Source: Candidatus Omnitrophota bacterium (GTDB taxonomy: Bacteria > Omnitrophota > Gorgyraeia > Aquiviventales > Aquiviventaceae). From it: a stretch of 32,068 bases of DNA. The translations under genes were made by a program, and so were the position numbers. This document shows, piece after piece, positions 1 to 7,721 of the stretch. Position 1 is the stretch's first letter, and each line of letters starts with the position of its first letter. The notes beneath the pieces were generated by a model. That model worked only from the letters and a program-made list of their open reading frames with translations. It made no database searches and was not told where the DNA came from. The stretch spans positions 1-32,068 of the forward strand of contig JAHFGY010000009.1 of the NCBI GenBank assembly GCA_023247195.1. Reading direction: 5' to 3'.

Positions 1-1
1 G

Positions 2-604
2 CCATCGCGCATCATGCTGATCCCGAACTACGTGGAGACCGAACGGTTCCGGCCGTTCGCTGGACCGGGGCAGCAAGCAAAGCGCGTATTGTGCATCGCG
101 CGCCTCGAGCAACAGAAAAACCTTTTTGCGTTGGTAGAAGCCCTGCGCGGCACGGACATCGAGCTCGACATCATCGGCGAAGGATCTTTGCGCGCCGGCT
201 TGGAAGCCGCGATCAAACGCGACCGGCCCGCGGTCCGGCTTTTGGGCCGCATGCCGAGCCGCGAACTGCCGGAGCGCATGAGCCAATACGCCGCGTTCGT
301 GATGCCCTCGCTCTACGAAGGGCATCCCAAAGCGCTGCTCGAAGCCATGAGCTGCGGAATGGCTGTAATCGCCACAAACGTCGTGGGGCTGCGCGAACTC
401 ATTGATCATGGGCAAACGGGCTACATGTGCGAACCTACGCCGGATTCCATCCGCGCCGCGCTCCAAGCGGTCTTGGCGGATGAGCCGCTTCGCCGCCGCA
501 TGGGCACGAACGCGCGGGAGATGATCTTGCAGCGTTTCACATTGGATCAAGTGGTCGAGCTGGAACTCGCCGCTTACCGCCAGGTGACTCAAGGCGCGCC
601 ATGA
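2..604 (+). CDS. Glycosyltransferase family 4, C-terminal part (5' end outside window)
   Basis: This is the C-terminal Rossmann domain of a GT-B fold, retaining GT4 enzyme that transfers a sugar from a nucleotide-sugar donor in the cytoplasm. The frame is open upstream of the first ATG (base 14) to the window edge, and the first residues (IPNYVETERFRPF) match the inter-domain linker of GT4 proteins, so the ATG is internal and the acceptor domain lies outside the window. Visible signatures are the strand VLCIARLEQQKN that opens the donor domain and the donor-binding EX7E motif in EGHPKALLEAMSCG, followed by AVIATNVVGLRELI. It overlaps the next gene by ATGA, indicating translational coupling. 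Donor and acceptor cannot be read from the sequence. Confidence 0.9.
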   Translation, partial: PSRIMLIPNYVETERFRPFAGPGQQAKRVLCIARLEQQKNLFALVEALRGTDIELDIIGEGSLRAGLEAAIKRDRPAVRLLGRMPSRELPERMSQYAAFVMPSLYEGHPKALLEAMSCGMAVIATNVVGLRELIDHGQTGYMCEPTPDSIRAALQAVLADEPLRRRMGTNAREMILQRFTLDQVVELELAAYRQVTQGAP

Positions 605-1494
605 GAAAGTATTACCATGCCGCCGACACGCCGCACCGCTGCGGCTCCGCGAATCATGCGCATTGGGACAATCTCTGGAGCGCAACAGCGTTCGAGGAAG
701 CGTACCGCGCGGTGGAGAACCATTTCTTGCGCGACGTGTTCCAGCGAATTTTTCCCAAGCCGGGAAAAATTCTGGAGGCCGGCTGCGGCCTTGGTCAGTA
801 CGTCGCGTATTACCGGCAGCGCGGCTACGACATCGAGGGCGTGGACAGCTCAACCGTGGGCATTGAAAAAGTGAAGGCCCGGCATCCCGAGCTTTCGGTA
901 CAGGTGGCCGACATCCGACAACTCCCCTATGCGTCCGGCAGCCTGAAGGTGTATTTCTCCGGCGGCGTGATGGAGCATTTCGAGAACGGCCCCTGGGAAG
1001 CCATGGCCGAAGCGCGCCGCGTGCTTGCCGATGACGGTCGCTTGATCATGACCGTGCCGTTCATGAATAGGGCTCGCGCGCTTCGAGACGCGTTTCCCTG
1101 GTGGCGCGGCGATCATTACCGCGTGGTCAGCGCGTTCGGCCCGCAGCCCCCGGCGCCGGCCGGCCGCGAGTTCTATCAATATGCTTTTACGCGTTCCGAA
1201 ATCGTTCGCACGGTGCGCAAAACCGGATTCGAGCCTGTGGAGATGCGGCCGGTGCAGATCGTTTGGGGCGCGAAAAAGCTTTTTGGCCGGCAGGGCACGT
1301 CCGTAACGCGGCCGGTCAACGAAATCACCCCGGCTTCCACGAACGGAGCCAGAGCATCTAAGCCCGCAGCGGGTTGGCAGCGTGCGCTCCTGACGGAGCA
1401 AGCGGCCAGCGCGCCGGGACGCATGGTCCTGAACGCGCTCGGAGGCGCCGTTGGCCACATGATGCTGTTGGTCTGCCGCAAGGCGCCGCAGTAA
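601..1494 (+). CDS. Class I SAM-dependent methyltransferase
   Basis: This 297-residue protein is a cytoplasmic methyltransferase of the Methyltransf_11 type. The SAM-binding glycine motif ILEAGCGLGQYV is near residue 57, an acidic ribose-binding position follows (IEGVDSS), and the post-motif ARRVLADDGRLIMTVPF is typical. It starts on the ATGA overlap with the upstream glycosyltransferase, with AAGG about 6 bases ahead. In this setting it most likely methylates a sugar or glycolipid, but the substrate is unknown. The gene contains a perfect 11-bp inverted repeat near its SAM motif (listed separately). The C-terminal 60 residues are low in recognisable motifs. Confidence 0.88.
   Translation: MRKYYHAADTPHRCGSANHAHWDNLWSATAFEEAYRAVENHFLRDVFQRIFPKPGKILEAGCGLGQYVAYYRQRGYDIEGVDSSTVGIEKVKARHPELSVQVADIRQLPYASGSLKVYFSGGVMEHFENGPWEAMAEARRVLADDGRLIMTVPFMNRARALRDAFPWWRGDHYRVVSAFGPQPPAPAGREFYQYAFTRSEIVRTVRKTGFEPVEMRPVQIVWGAKKLFGRQGTSVTRPVNEITPASTNGARASKPAAGWQRALLTEQAASAPGRMVLNALGGAVGHMMLLVCRKAPQ
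746..772 (+). repeat. Perfect 11-bp inverted repeat inside the methyltransferase gene
   Basis: GAATTTTTCCC and GGGAAAAATTC are exact reverse complements separated by the 5-base loop AAGCC. The arms are unusually AT-rich for this locus. It lies in coding sequence (residues reading IFPKPGKIL) and lacks the trailing U-run expected of a rho-independent terminator, so it may only be a mRNA hairpin or chance. Confidence 0.6.
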
Positions 1495-2675
1495 TGGCAG
1501 CGATGCTCGAAGGTTGGGACATTGTTTGCTTTTCCACGACCGACTGGGATTTTCCCTGGGGAAGCCGTCAACAATTGATGAGCCGATTCGCGGCAAGCAA
1601 CCGCGTGCTGTTCATCGAATACCAAGGCTCGTTTGTCCAGGATTGGAGCGGCCGGTGCGGCGTGCGATCGCCGTCCGCTGCCATGCCCGGACGCGTTCGC
1701 GCCGTGACGCCCCGGCTGTCTGTTTGGCGGCCGCCCGGCGCATGGCCCGGAGGCTACTATTCGCTTGCCGTGAACCGAGCCAATCAAGCAAAGCTCCGCC
1801 GGGGCTTGTCATCGGTGCTCAAGGACTTGGGCTTTTGCCGCCTTTTGCTCTGGGTGTACGCGCCCTGCTCGCTGGAGCAGATCGGCAACCTGGCAGAGCA
1901 GGGAGCGGTTTACCATGCCATTGACCTCTATAAGGAAGAGACCGGCCATCCGCGCCGGCGCACCGTGATCCAGGCCATGGAGCAACAGGGCGCGCCCAAA
2001 GCGGACCTGGTCATCGCGTCCTCGCCGCCGATCCAAGACCACTTGCGCCCCTGGGCCAAAGCCCTGACCTTGCAGCCGAGCGCAACCGATGCCGCTGAGG
2101 AACCTCAGCCAACGCGCCGCCAGCGCTGGAACTGGCCGGGCAAGGTCGCGGGTTTCGTCGGCACCGTGGATGACCGCGTGGACATGAATCTCTTGGAGCG
2201 TTTGGCGGCCGCGTACCCGGAAGTGCTGTGGGCCGCTGTTGGCCCGGTCGTGGGACAAGCGCGACAAGAGCGCCTGGACCGGCTTGCGGCCCGGCCCAAT
2301 GTCCGGCTCGTCGGCCGCGTTGACCGCGCCGACGTTCCGGGGTACATTGAAAGCCTCGATGTCTGCCTTTTGCCGTACCGCCGAACCCCTTTTACCGACG
2401 CTATTTCGCCGATCAAGGTGTATGAGTATCTCCTGCAAGGCAAACCCGTGGTAGCCTCGCGGTTGGGCGGCCTGGCCGGGATGGAGAACCTGGTCGCGCT
2501 TGCGCCGAGTCCGGAAGCCTTTGAGTCGCTCGTTGCGCGCGCGCTTGAGGCGCCTGACAACGGCGCGCGCCCTCGCCGGATCGATTTCGCCCGGCAGCAC
2601 ACCTGGGACCACCGCTTCCAAGCCATCTCCGCGGAAGTGGCCGCCCGGCTCCCGCAGCGCGCCCCGGGGTCCTGA
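1494..2675 (+). CDS. GT4-like glycosyltransferase (TuaH-like), first of a tandem pair
   Basis: A predicted cytoplasmic GT-B glycosyltransferase of 393 residues. The ORF track begins at 1374, but the first 40 residues there are the shadow of the methyltransferase; the true start is the ATG at 1494 (TAATG overlap) or 1503. The N-terminus WDIVCFSTTDWDFPWGSRQQ and the donor-domain motif SPIKVYEYLLQGKPVVAS mark the TuaH-like group in which the usual EX7E region reads P-x-K-x-x-E-Y-L. It is clearly paralogous to the N-terminal half of the next gene (DILCISSIDWDFLWQQHQE and SPAKLHEYLIMGKPVVST). The stop overlaps the next ATG by one base (TGATG). Donor and acceptor are unknown. Confidence 0.88.
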   Translation: MAAMLEGWDIVCFSTTDWDFPWGSRQQLMSRFAASNRVLFIEYQGSFVQDWSGRCGVRSPSAAMPGRVRAVTPRLSVWRPPGAWPGGYYSLAVNRANQAKLRRGLSSVLKDLGFCRLLLWVYAPCSLEQIGNLAEQGAVYHAIDLYKEETGHPRRRTVIQAMEQQGAPKADLVIASSPPIQDHLRPWAKALTLQPSATDAAEEPQPTRRQRWNWPGKVAGFVGTVDDRVDMNLLERLAAAYPEVLWAAVGPVVGQARQERLDRLAARPNVRLVGRVDRADVPGYIESLDVCLLPYRRTPFTDAISPIKVYEYLLQGKPVVASRLGGLAGMENLVALAPSPEAFESLVARALEAPDNGARPRRIDFARQHTWDHRFQAISAEVAARLPQRAPGS

Positions 2676-4558
2676 TGCCGAACCGCATGCTGCGCAGCCG
2701 AGACATCCTTTGCATCTCATCCATCGACTGGGATTTCCTGTGGCAGCAGCACCAGGAAATCATGTCCACGCTTGCCGAGCAAGGGAACCGCGTCCTCTTT
2801 ATTGAAAACACCGGCGTGCGCTCGCCGCGCTTTTCCGACATGCCGCGCATCTTGCACCGCATCCGCAACTGGCGGCGCAGCTTGCGCGGGTTCCGTAAGG
2901 AGCGGGAGCGGCTTTATGTCTACTCGCCGCTCGTGCTGCCGTTTCCATACTCGCGGATCGCGCAGTGGATCAACCGCCGCATCCTGGTGTCGTCGATCCA
3001 GTCATGGATGCGCTCCGTGGAATTCCATGACCCGATCATTTGGACATTCCTGCCCACGCGCGTGACGCTCGACCTTGCCTCGGCCATCAATCACCGGTTG
3101 CTGGTCTACTACTGCACGGACAATTTTTCCGCTACATCCGCAGAGGCGGCCAAAGTCGTATCCACCGAGCGCGAAGTGATCCGCATGTCCGACCTCGTGT
3201 TCGCCATGTCCCAAAAAATGGTGGACTACTGCCGCCAGTACAACGAACGCGTGGTGCAGATCCCCATGGGCGTGAACACCGCGCTGTTCGAGCAGGTCCG
3301 CGATGCGGACGGGGAACAGCCGGCGGATTTATCCGGAATTCCCCGGCCGATCGTGGGCTACATCGGCGGCGTGCGCCAATCGATCGACAAAGCGCTGATC
3401 AAGCGCGCCGCTGCCGCGCGTCCGGATTGCAGCTTTGTTTTCGTGGGACCGATTCAGACCGATGTGTCCGACTTGGAGGCGCTGCCGAACGTCCGTTTCC
3501 TCGGCGGTAAATCGCATGGCGATGTTCCGAAATACGTGAAAGCGTTCGATTGCTGCATCTTGCCGTACGTGAAGGATGCGTACACCGACAGCGTTTCTCC
3601 CGCGAAGCTGCACGAGTACCTGATCATGGGCAAGCCTGTGGTATCCACAAACCTCGCCGAAGTCTCGGCGTACCGCACCGCCAACGGCGCGCAGCCGGTG
3701 GTCTATGTTGCCGACGACACGGAGACGTTTGTACGGCTCATCGACGATGCGCTGCGCGCTGAGGGTGACGGCAACGCCCGCATCGCGGTCGCGCGGGGCC
3801 ACGGCTGGGACGACAAGATCAAGCGCATGACGGATCTCATCAGCGAGCACCTAGCGCTCAAGGAAGCGCAGTCGGCGGTAACGTGGCAGGACAAGTTGCG
3901 TCGCCTTTCAGAGCCTTACGGCGTTACAACGCGCCGGCTCATGGCGCTTGCCGCCGGGGTCCTGCTGGCTTACGCCGCGCTGTTTCACACGCCGCTTGCT
4001 TGGAAGCTTGCCGAGCCGCTTCGGATCGAGCAAGCGCCGGTTGCGGCTGACGCAATCGTGGTATTCGCCGGAGGGGTCGGCGAATCCGGGCAAGCCGGCC
4101 AAGGCTATGAGGAGCGGGTGCTCAAAGCCGTGGAGCTCTATAAAGCCGGTTGGGCCAAGCAAATCATCTTTTCATCGGGCTACATCTATACCGTGCAAGA
4201 ACCCAAGATCATGCGCGCGCTCGCCATTTCGGAAGGTGTGCCGGATCAGGCCATCCTGCTGGATACCAACGCGCGCAACACCGTGGAGAATGTCCGCAAT
4301 GTGCGGGAAATCCTAGACGCGCACGGGTGGAAGCGTATTTTGCTCGTCAGCTCGCCTTACCACATGCGGCGCGCATCGCTGGTTTACCGCAAAGCCGATC
4401 CGGAGCGCCAAGTGACTTACGTGCCGGTTTCGCCCAGCCACTTTTACACGCGGAGAACAGAATCGTGGGGAGGCCGACAAGTCGCCTGGGAACAGCTTGA
4501 CGCGTGGATCCATGAGCTCGGCGCTATTTTCTATTACCGGCTGACAGGGAAGATCTAG
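2675..4558 (+). CDS. Fusion: TuaH-like glycosyltransferase, one membrane segment, DUF218/YdcF domain
   Basis: This 627-residue protein joins two modules. Residues 1 to about 390 are a GT4-like transferase paralogous to the preceding gene. A hydrophobic segment (RRLMALAAGVLLAYAALFHTP, about residues 418-438) follows. Residues about 458-610 form a DUF218 (YdcF/SanA/ElyC family) domain, with ADAIVVFAGG, the R-x-x-x-A-x-x-L-Y region, the NTVENVRN motif and SSPYHMRRA. DUF218 proteins are implicated in envelope biogenesis but their reaction is not firmly known. With no signal peptide and a single membrane span, I infer a cytoplasmic transferase and a periplasmic DUF218 domain. The reading frame is uninterrupted through the junction, so this is a real fusion, not a missed stop. 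Confidence 0.9.
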   Translation: MPNRMLRSRDILCISSIDWDFLWQQHQEIMSTLAEQGNRVLFIENTGVRSPRFSDMPRILHRIRNWRRSLRGFRKERERLYVYSPLVLPFPYSRIAQWINRRILVSSIQSWMRSVEFHDPIIWTFLPTRVTLDLASAINHRLLVYYCTDNFSATSAEAAKVVSTEREVIRMSDLVFAMSQKMVDYCRQYNERVVQIPMGVNTALFEQVRDADGEQPADLSGIPRPIVGYIGGVRQSIDKALIKRAAAARPDCSFVFVGPIQTDVSDLEALPNVRFLGGKSHGDVPKYVKAFDCCILPYVKDAYTDSVSPAKLHEYLIMGKPVVSTNLAEVSAYRTANGAQPVVYVADDTETFVRLIDDALRAEGDGNARIAVARGHGWDDKIKRMTDLISEHLALKEAQSAVTWQDKLRRLSEPYGVTTRRLMALAAGVLLAYAALFHTPLAWKLAEPLRIEQAPVAADAIVVFAGGVGESGQAGQGYEERVLKAVELYKAGWAKQIIFSSGYIYTVQEPKIMRALAISEGVPDQAILLDTNARNTVENVRNVREILDAHGWKRILLVSSPYHMRRASLVYRKADPERQVTYVPVSPSHFYTRRTESWGGRQVAWEQLDAWIHELGAIFYYRLTGKI

Positions 4559-5299
4559 ATGCCCGAAAAGAGTCGACGCGCGATACCTTGGCAAGCTACG
4601 GCTGCTGTTACCGCGCTGGTGGCCCTGGCAACACTCTGGTGGATGCCGGCAAGCACGCGACAGGGCGTAAACTTCCAAGTCCGCACGGTCCAGATCCCGC
4701 TTGCGGTAAAAGGCATGGACTTTTTGGTGCGCGACTGGAAATACCGCGCCGCGGCCGCGGAGATCACCGCCGGCCAACGCTCGCCGGATGAGAAGATCCT
4801 GGCCATTTATGCGTGGACCCGCGAGCACATCCGCCGGCAGCCGCAAGAGTGGCCGGTTATCGATGACCACATTCTGCACATCATGATCCGCGGCTATGGC
4901 ATCTCAGACCAAATGGCGGACGTATTCACCACGCTGTGCGCTTATGCCGGTGTCCCGGCGTATTGGCGGCTGGTGCGCGTGAGCCCGAACAAGGGAGCGC
5001 TCGTTCTTTCCTTTGCTCGCGCCGAGCGCGGCTGGATCACGCTGGATTTATCGAACGGCGTTATTTTCCGCGATGCGGCCGGCGCGCTTGTGCCTTCGGC
5101 TGCGCTGCCGGCCAGCCCTGAGCTGGTCAGCCGCGTGGTCGGCGACCGCACAGTTGACGGCGTTCCTTATGCGGATTACCTGAACGCGATCGGCGACGTG
5201 ACGCCGCCATCTCCCATGCGCTCCGAGCTGCAGATGCCCGGCCGCCGGCTCGTGTATGAGTTAAGGCGGCTGGTTGGCTTTGGCCGGGTGCCGGGATGA
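4559..5299 (+). CDS. Membrane-anchored transglutaminase-fold protein, apparently lacking catalytic Cys/His
   Basis: This 246-residue protein starts directly after the preceding TAG and has an N-terminal signal-anchor (about residues 9-27), placing the rest in the periplasm. The region SPDEKILAIYAWTREHIR, GYGISDQMADVFTTLCAYAGVPAYWRLV and RGWITLDL follows the transglutaminase-like (PF01841) pattern. In active members the segment reads G-x-C-x-x-x-A; here the Cys position is Ser116. The catalytic His would align near Gly146/Ala147, while the Asp (Asp163) is kept. It is therefore likely a non-catalytic binding or scaffolding protein, or has altered chemistry. It sits between the DUF218 fusion and an O-antigen ligase-like protein. 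The motif alignment is by eye. Confidence 0.75.
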   Translation: MPEKSRRAIPWQATAAVTALVALATLWWMPASTRQGVNFQVRTVQIPLAVKGMDFLVRDWKYRAAAAEITAGQRSPDEKILAIYAWTREHIRRQPQEWPVIDDHILHIMIRGYGISDQMADVFTTLCAYAGVPAYWRLVRVSPNKGALVLSFARAERGWITLDLSNGVIFRDAAGALVPSAALPASPELVSRVVGDRTVDGVPYADYLNAIGDVTPPSPMRSELQMPGRRLVYELRRLVGFGRVPG

Positions 5300-6708
5300 G
5301 CACGCTCACCGCCAAACCGCCGATCCGCCGCATCGCGCAGGCCGCTGCCAAACGCACCGCCTCATGGACAGATTGGCTTGAGCGCGCGTGGTTCGCGTCC
5401 ATCGCGGTGTACGCTTTTGCGCTGCCTGTATGGTTTTTCAAGCCGACAGGCATTGCGATCGGCCAGTGGAAGAGTGTGCTGGTCGTGGATGCGCTTTTTG
5501 CCGTATCTGTGCTCTTAGGCGCTGTGTGGGCGGTCGCGTCTCGCGAGCTTCGCCTCAAACCCGCGGTGTTTTTGGACGCCGCGTTCTTGCTCCTGGCCGT
5601 GATCGTGCCGGTGCTGTTTTCGCCTGAGCCGCGCGCCGGCATGCCGGACCTCTTTCGTTTCGGCTATTCCGCCGCGCTGTATGTCATGGTTGCGCACAGC
5701 CGCATTAATCATGAGCGGTTGCGGTTGATCGCTTGGCTATGGGTCGGCGCCGCGTTGATCATTACAGGCCGCAGCTTCCTGGCCATGGCGGTTTATGAAA
5801 CAACCGGCATGCGCAGCCCGTTGCTCAGTTTCCAGGGCGGGCAAGCGTATCAACAAGGCAACTTGGCGGTGCGCATCCAAGGAACATTCGCGAACCCGAA
5901 CACATTCGCGCCTTTTTTAAACACCGCTCTCGTGTTTGCGCTCACCTTGGTTCAGGAGTACAAAGGCCGCCGGCTTGCGCGGACCGCAGCCATTGCGTCC
6001 GCGGCTGTTGTTTTTATCGGCGGTTTGCTGACCTCATCGCGCGGGACAGCGGGCCTGATCCTTACGCTCGGCCTGGTTCTCTGGGCTTGGTCCGCCTCCA
6101 GCCGCTGGCGGGCGCTGATCCGCGTGCCATCCGCAGCTGCGATGATTCTTGCGGTCGCCGCGGTCATGGTGACCAGCATTTGGTGGATCTATCCCGTTCA
6201 CACCGCGCGCGGTGCTGACGGACGAACGCACCTCCAGATCAACACAGACCGCGCGCCGTACTATCTCTTTCACGCCGGCGCGCTGCGCATGGCGCGTGCC
6301 CATCCCCTAACCGGCGTGGGGCCTGGGCGGTTCGAAGGCCAGTTCAAGAATTACGTTTCCTGGGAAGAAGTGCTGCCCTCGTTCCGCTGGTTCGCGGATG
6401 ACGAAGCGGGCGTTCGCGGACGATACGCCGCGGGCTCGGACCCGCATTCCACGTGGTTCGGCTGGCTCGCGCGCGGCGGCATCGCGGGAATGGTGCTCCT
6501 CTTGTTGTTCGTGGGGCGCGCAGCAACGCGCATCGCATCCGCTCGGGACGCGGTTTCTTGGATCGCGCTGGCCGGGCTCGCGGGCGTGGCATTTGCGGGG
6601 ATTTACGTTGAGATCCTTCACATGCGGTTTATTTGGCTGATGCTGGGAGTGGCGATGGCGTGGGTAACGCGGGATACCACCGCCCGCGCCTTAGGAGGCG
6701 AAGCATGA
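5296..6708 (+). CDS. O-antigen ligase/polymerase-like membrane protein (Wzy_C family), copy 1
   Basis: A 470-residue integral membrane protein with roughly 11-12 hydrophobic segments and one large periplasmic loop (about residues 300-385). Features of the Wzy_C/WaaL superfamily are FANPNTFAPFLN, the loop motif AHPLTGVGPGRFEGQF near residue 333 and DPHSTWFGWLARGGIAGM near residue 381, which carries the conserved His. Members either polymerise O-units (Wzy) or ligate chains to lipid A core or protein (WaaL, PglL-type); sequence alone does not decide which. It starts on an ATGA overlap with the transglutaminase-fold gene and overlaps the following epimerase the same way. A second family member is encoded at 17378. 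Confidence 0.87.
   Translation: MSTLTAKPPIRRIAQAAAKRTASWTDWLERAWFASIAVYAFALPVWFFKPTGIAIGQWKSVLVVDALFAVSVLLGAVWAVASRELRLKPAVFLDAAFLLLAVIVPVLFSPEPRAGMPDLFRFGYSAALYVMVAHSRINHERLRLIAWLWVGAALIITGRSFLAMAVYETTGMRSPLLSFQGGQAYQQGNLAVRIQGTFANPNTFAPFLNTALVFALTLVQEYKGRRLARTAAIASAAVVFIGGLLTSSRGTAGLILTLGLVLWAWSASSRWRALIRVPSAAAMILAVAAVMVTSIWWIYPVHTARGADGRTHLQINTDRAPYYLFHAGALRMARAHPLTGVGPGRFEGQFKNYVSWEEVLPSFRWFADDEAGVRGRYAAGSDPHSTWFGWLARGGIAGMVLLLLFVGRAATRIASARDAVSWIALAGLAGVAFAGIYVEILHMRFIWLMLGVAMAWVTRDTTARALGGEA
6693..6698 (+). promoter_or_regulatory. Strong Shine-Dalgarno site fixing the start of the epimerase gene
   Basis: AGGAGG lies 6 bases before the ATG at 6705. It supports 6705, and not the 6633 start of the ORF track, as the start of the following SDR gene. 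Confidence 0.8.
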
Positions 6709-7721
6709 CGCGTATTTTGGTCACCGGCGGTTTTGGATTTCTCGGAACGCACCTCATTGAGGAGCTCGTTCAGCAGGAAAACGCCGATGTCCACGTCCTG
6801 GATGATTTGTCCACCAGCCCGATTGAAGTTGACGCGTTCCTCACCGAGATCGGCCGCCCGAAGAACCTGACCTACACCATCCGATCCATTGCTCAAGACT
6901 TCTCGCATCTGAAGAAAGAGCACTTTGACCAGGTCTATCATCTCGCGTCCGTGGTTGGGCCTGCCGGCGTTCTGCCGCATGCCGGGCGCATCGTTGAAGC
7001 CATTGTGGGCGAAACGTACCGCGTCATGGACTTGGCGCTGCAATGGAAAGCGCAGCTGGTCGACGTGTCCACGAGCGAGGTGTACGGCGGGGTTTACCAA
7101 GAGGCCTGCACCGAGCAGCATGCCAAAGTTTTTCCTTGGGAAACCACGATCCGCATGGAATACGGCGTGGGGAAACTCGCGGTTGAGGTTGCGCTGGCGA
7201 ACTTGTGCCGCGTGCACGGGCTCAATGCCAGCATCGTTCGGCCGTTTAATATCTCAGGTCCGCGGCAATCGGGCAAAGGCGGCTTTGTGCTGCCGCGCTT
7301 TGTCGAGCAGGCGATCAGCGGCAAGCCCATCACGATCTTCGGCGACGGCTCGCAAGTGCGCGCTTTCACGCACGTGAAAGACATGGCCCACGGCGTTCTG
7401 CTCACCATGGCGCACGGCCGCGCGGGCGAGGTGTATAACCTCGGCAACGCGCGGAATAAAACCACCATCCTGGAGCTTGCGCGGCGCGTGATCGAGCTGG
7501 CTGAAAGCCGCAGCCCGATTGAGTACGTGGATCCGAAAGCGCTCTTTGGTCCGCTGTACGCCGAGGTGGGTGACAAGCACCCGGATGCCTCCAAAGCCAT
7601 GCGCGAGCTCGGCTGGACCGCTCGGTTCGATATCGACACCGTGGTGCGGGACACGATTGAATACATGCGCGCGCGCCGGCCTGAGCCCAAGCGACGGCGC
7701 GGTATAAAGGTGGCCGGGTGA
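6705..7721 (+). CDS. NAD-dependent sugar-nucleotide epimerase/dehydratase (extended SDR)
   Basis: This 338-residue cytoplasmic extended SDR acts on a nucleotide-activated sugar (epimerase, dehydratase or decarboxylase). The NAD-binding motif TGGFGFLGTH is at the N-terminus, the acidic residue of DDLSTSP follows strand 2, and the active site comprises STSEVYGG and the YxxxK of MEYGVGKLAVE. RPFNISGPRQSGKGGFVLPRF is the substrate-binding region shared with UDP-glucuronate decarboxylase and UDP-glucose 4-epimerase relatives. The start at 6705 is supported by AGGAGG and the ATGA overlap; the ORF-track extension to 6633 lies in the shadow of the upstream gene. The exact reaction cannot be named. 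It resembles the SDR at 14519 in the R-P/L-F-N-x-x-G-P-R-Q-S-G segment. Confidence 0.9.
   Translation: MTRILVTGGFGFLGTHLIEELVQQENADVHVLDDLSTSPIEVDAFLTEIGRPKNLTYTIRSIAQDFSHLKKEHFDQVYHLASVVGPAGVLPHAGRIVEAIVGETYRVMDLALQWKAQLVDVSTSEVYGGVYQEACTEQHAKVFPWETTIRMEYGVGKLAVEVALANLCRVHGLNASIVRPFNISGPRQSGKGGFVLPRFVEQAISGKPITIFGDGSQVRAFTHVKDMAHGVLLTMAHGRAGEVYNLGNARNKTTILELARRVIELAESRSPIEYVDPKALFGPLYAEVGDKHPDASKAMRELGWTARFDIDTVVRDTIEYMRARRPEPKRRRGIKVAG

Noticed and set aside
1374-1493. ORF-track N-terminal extension of the GT at 1494
   Set aside because: The extra 40 residues overlap the end of the methyltransferase gene in another frame and do not resemble a GT N-terminus; the family start WDIVCFSTTDWDF follows the ATG at 1494.
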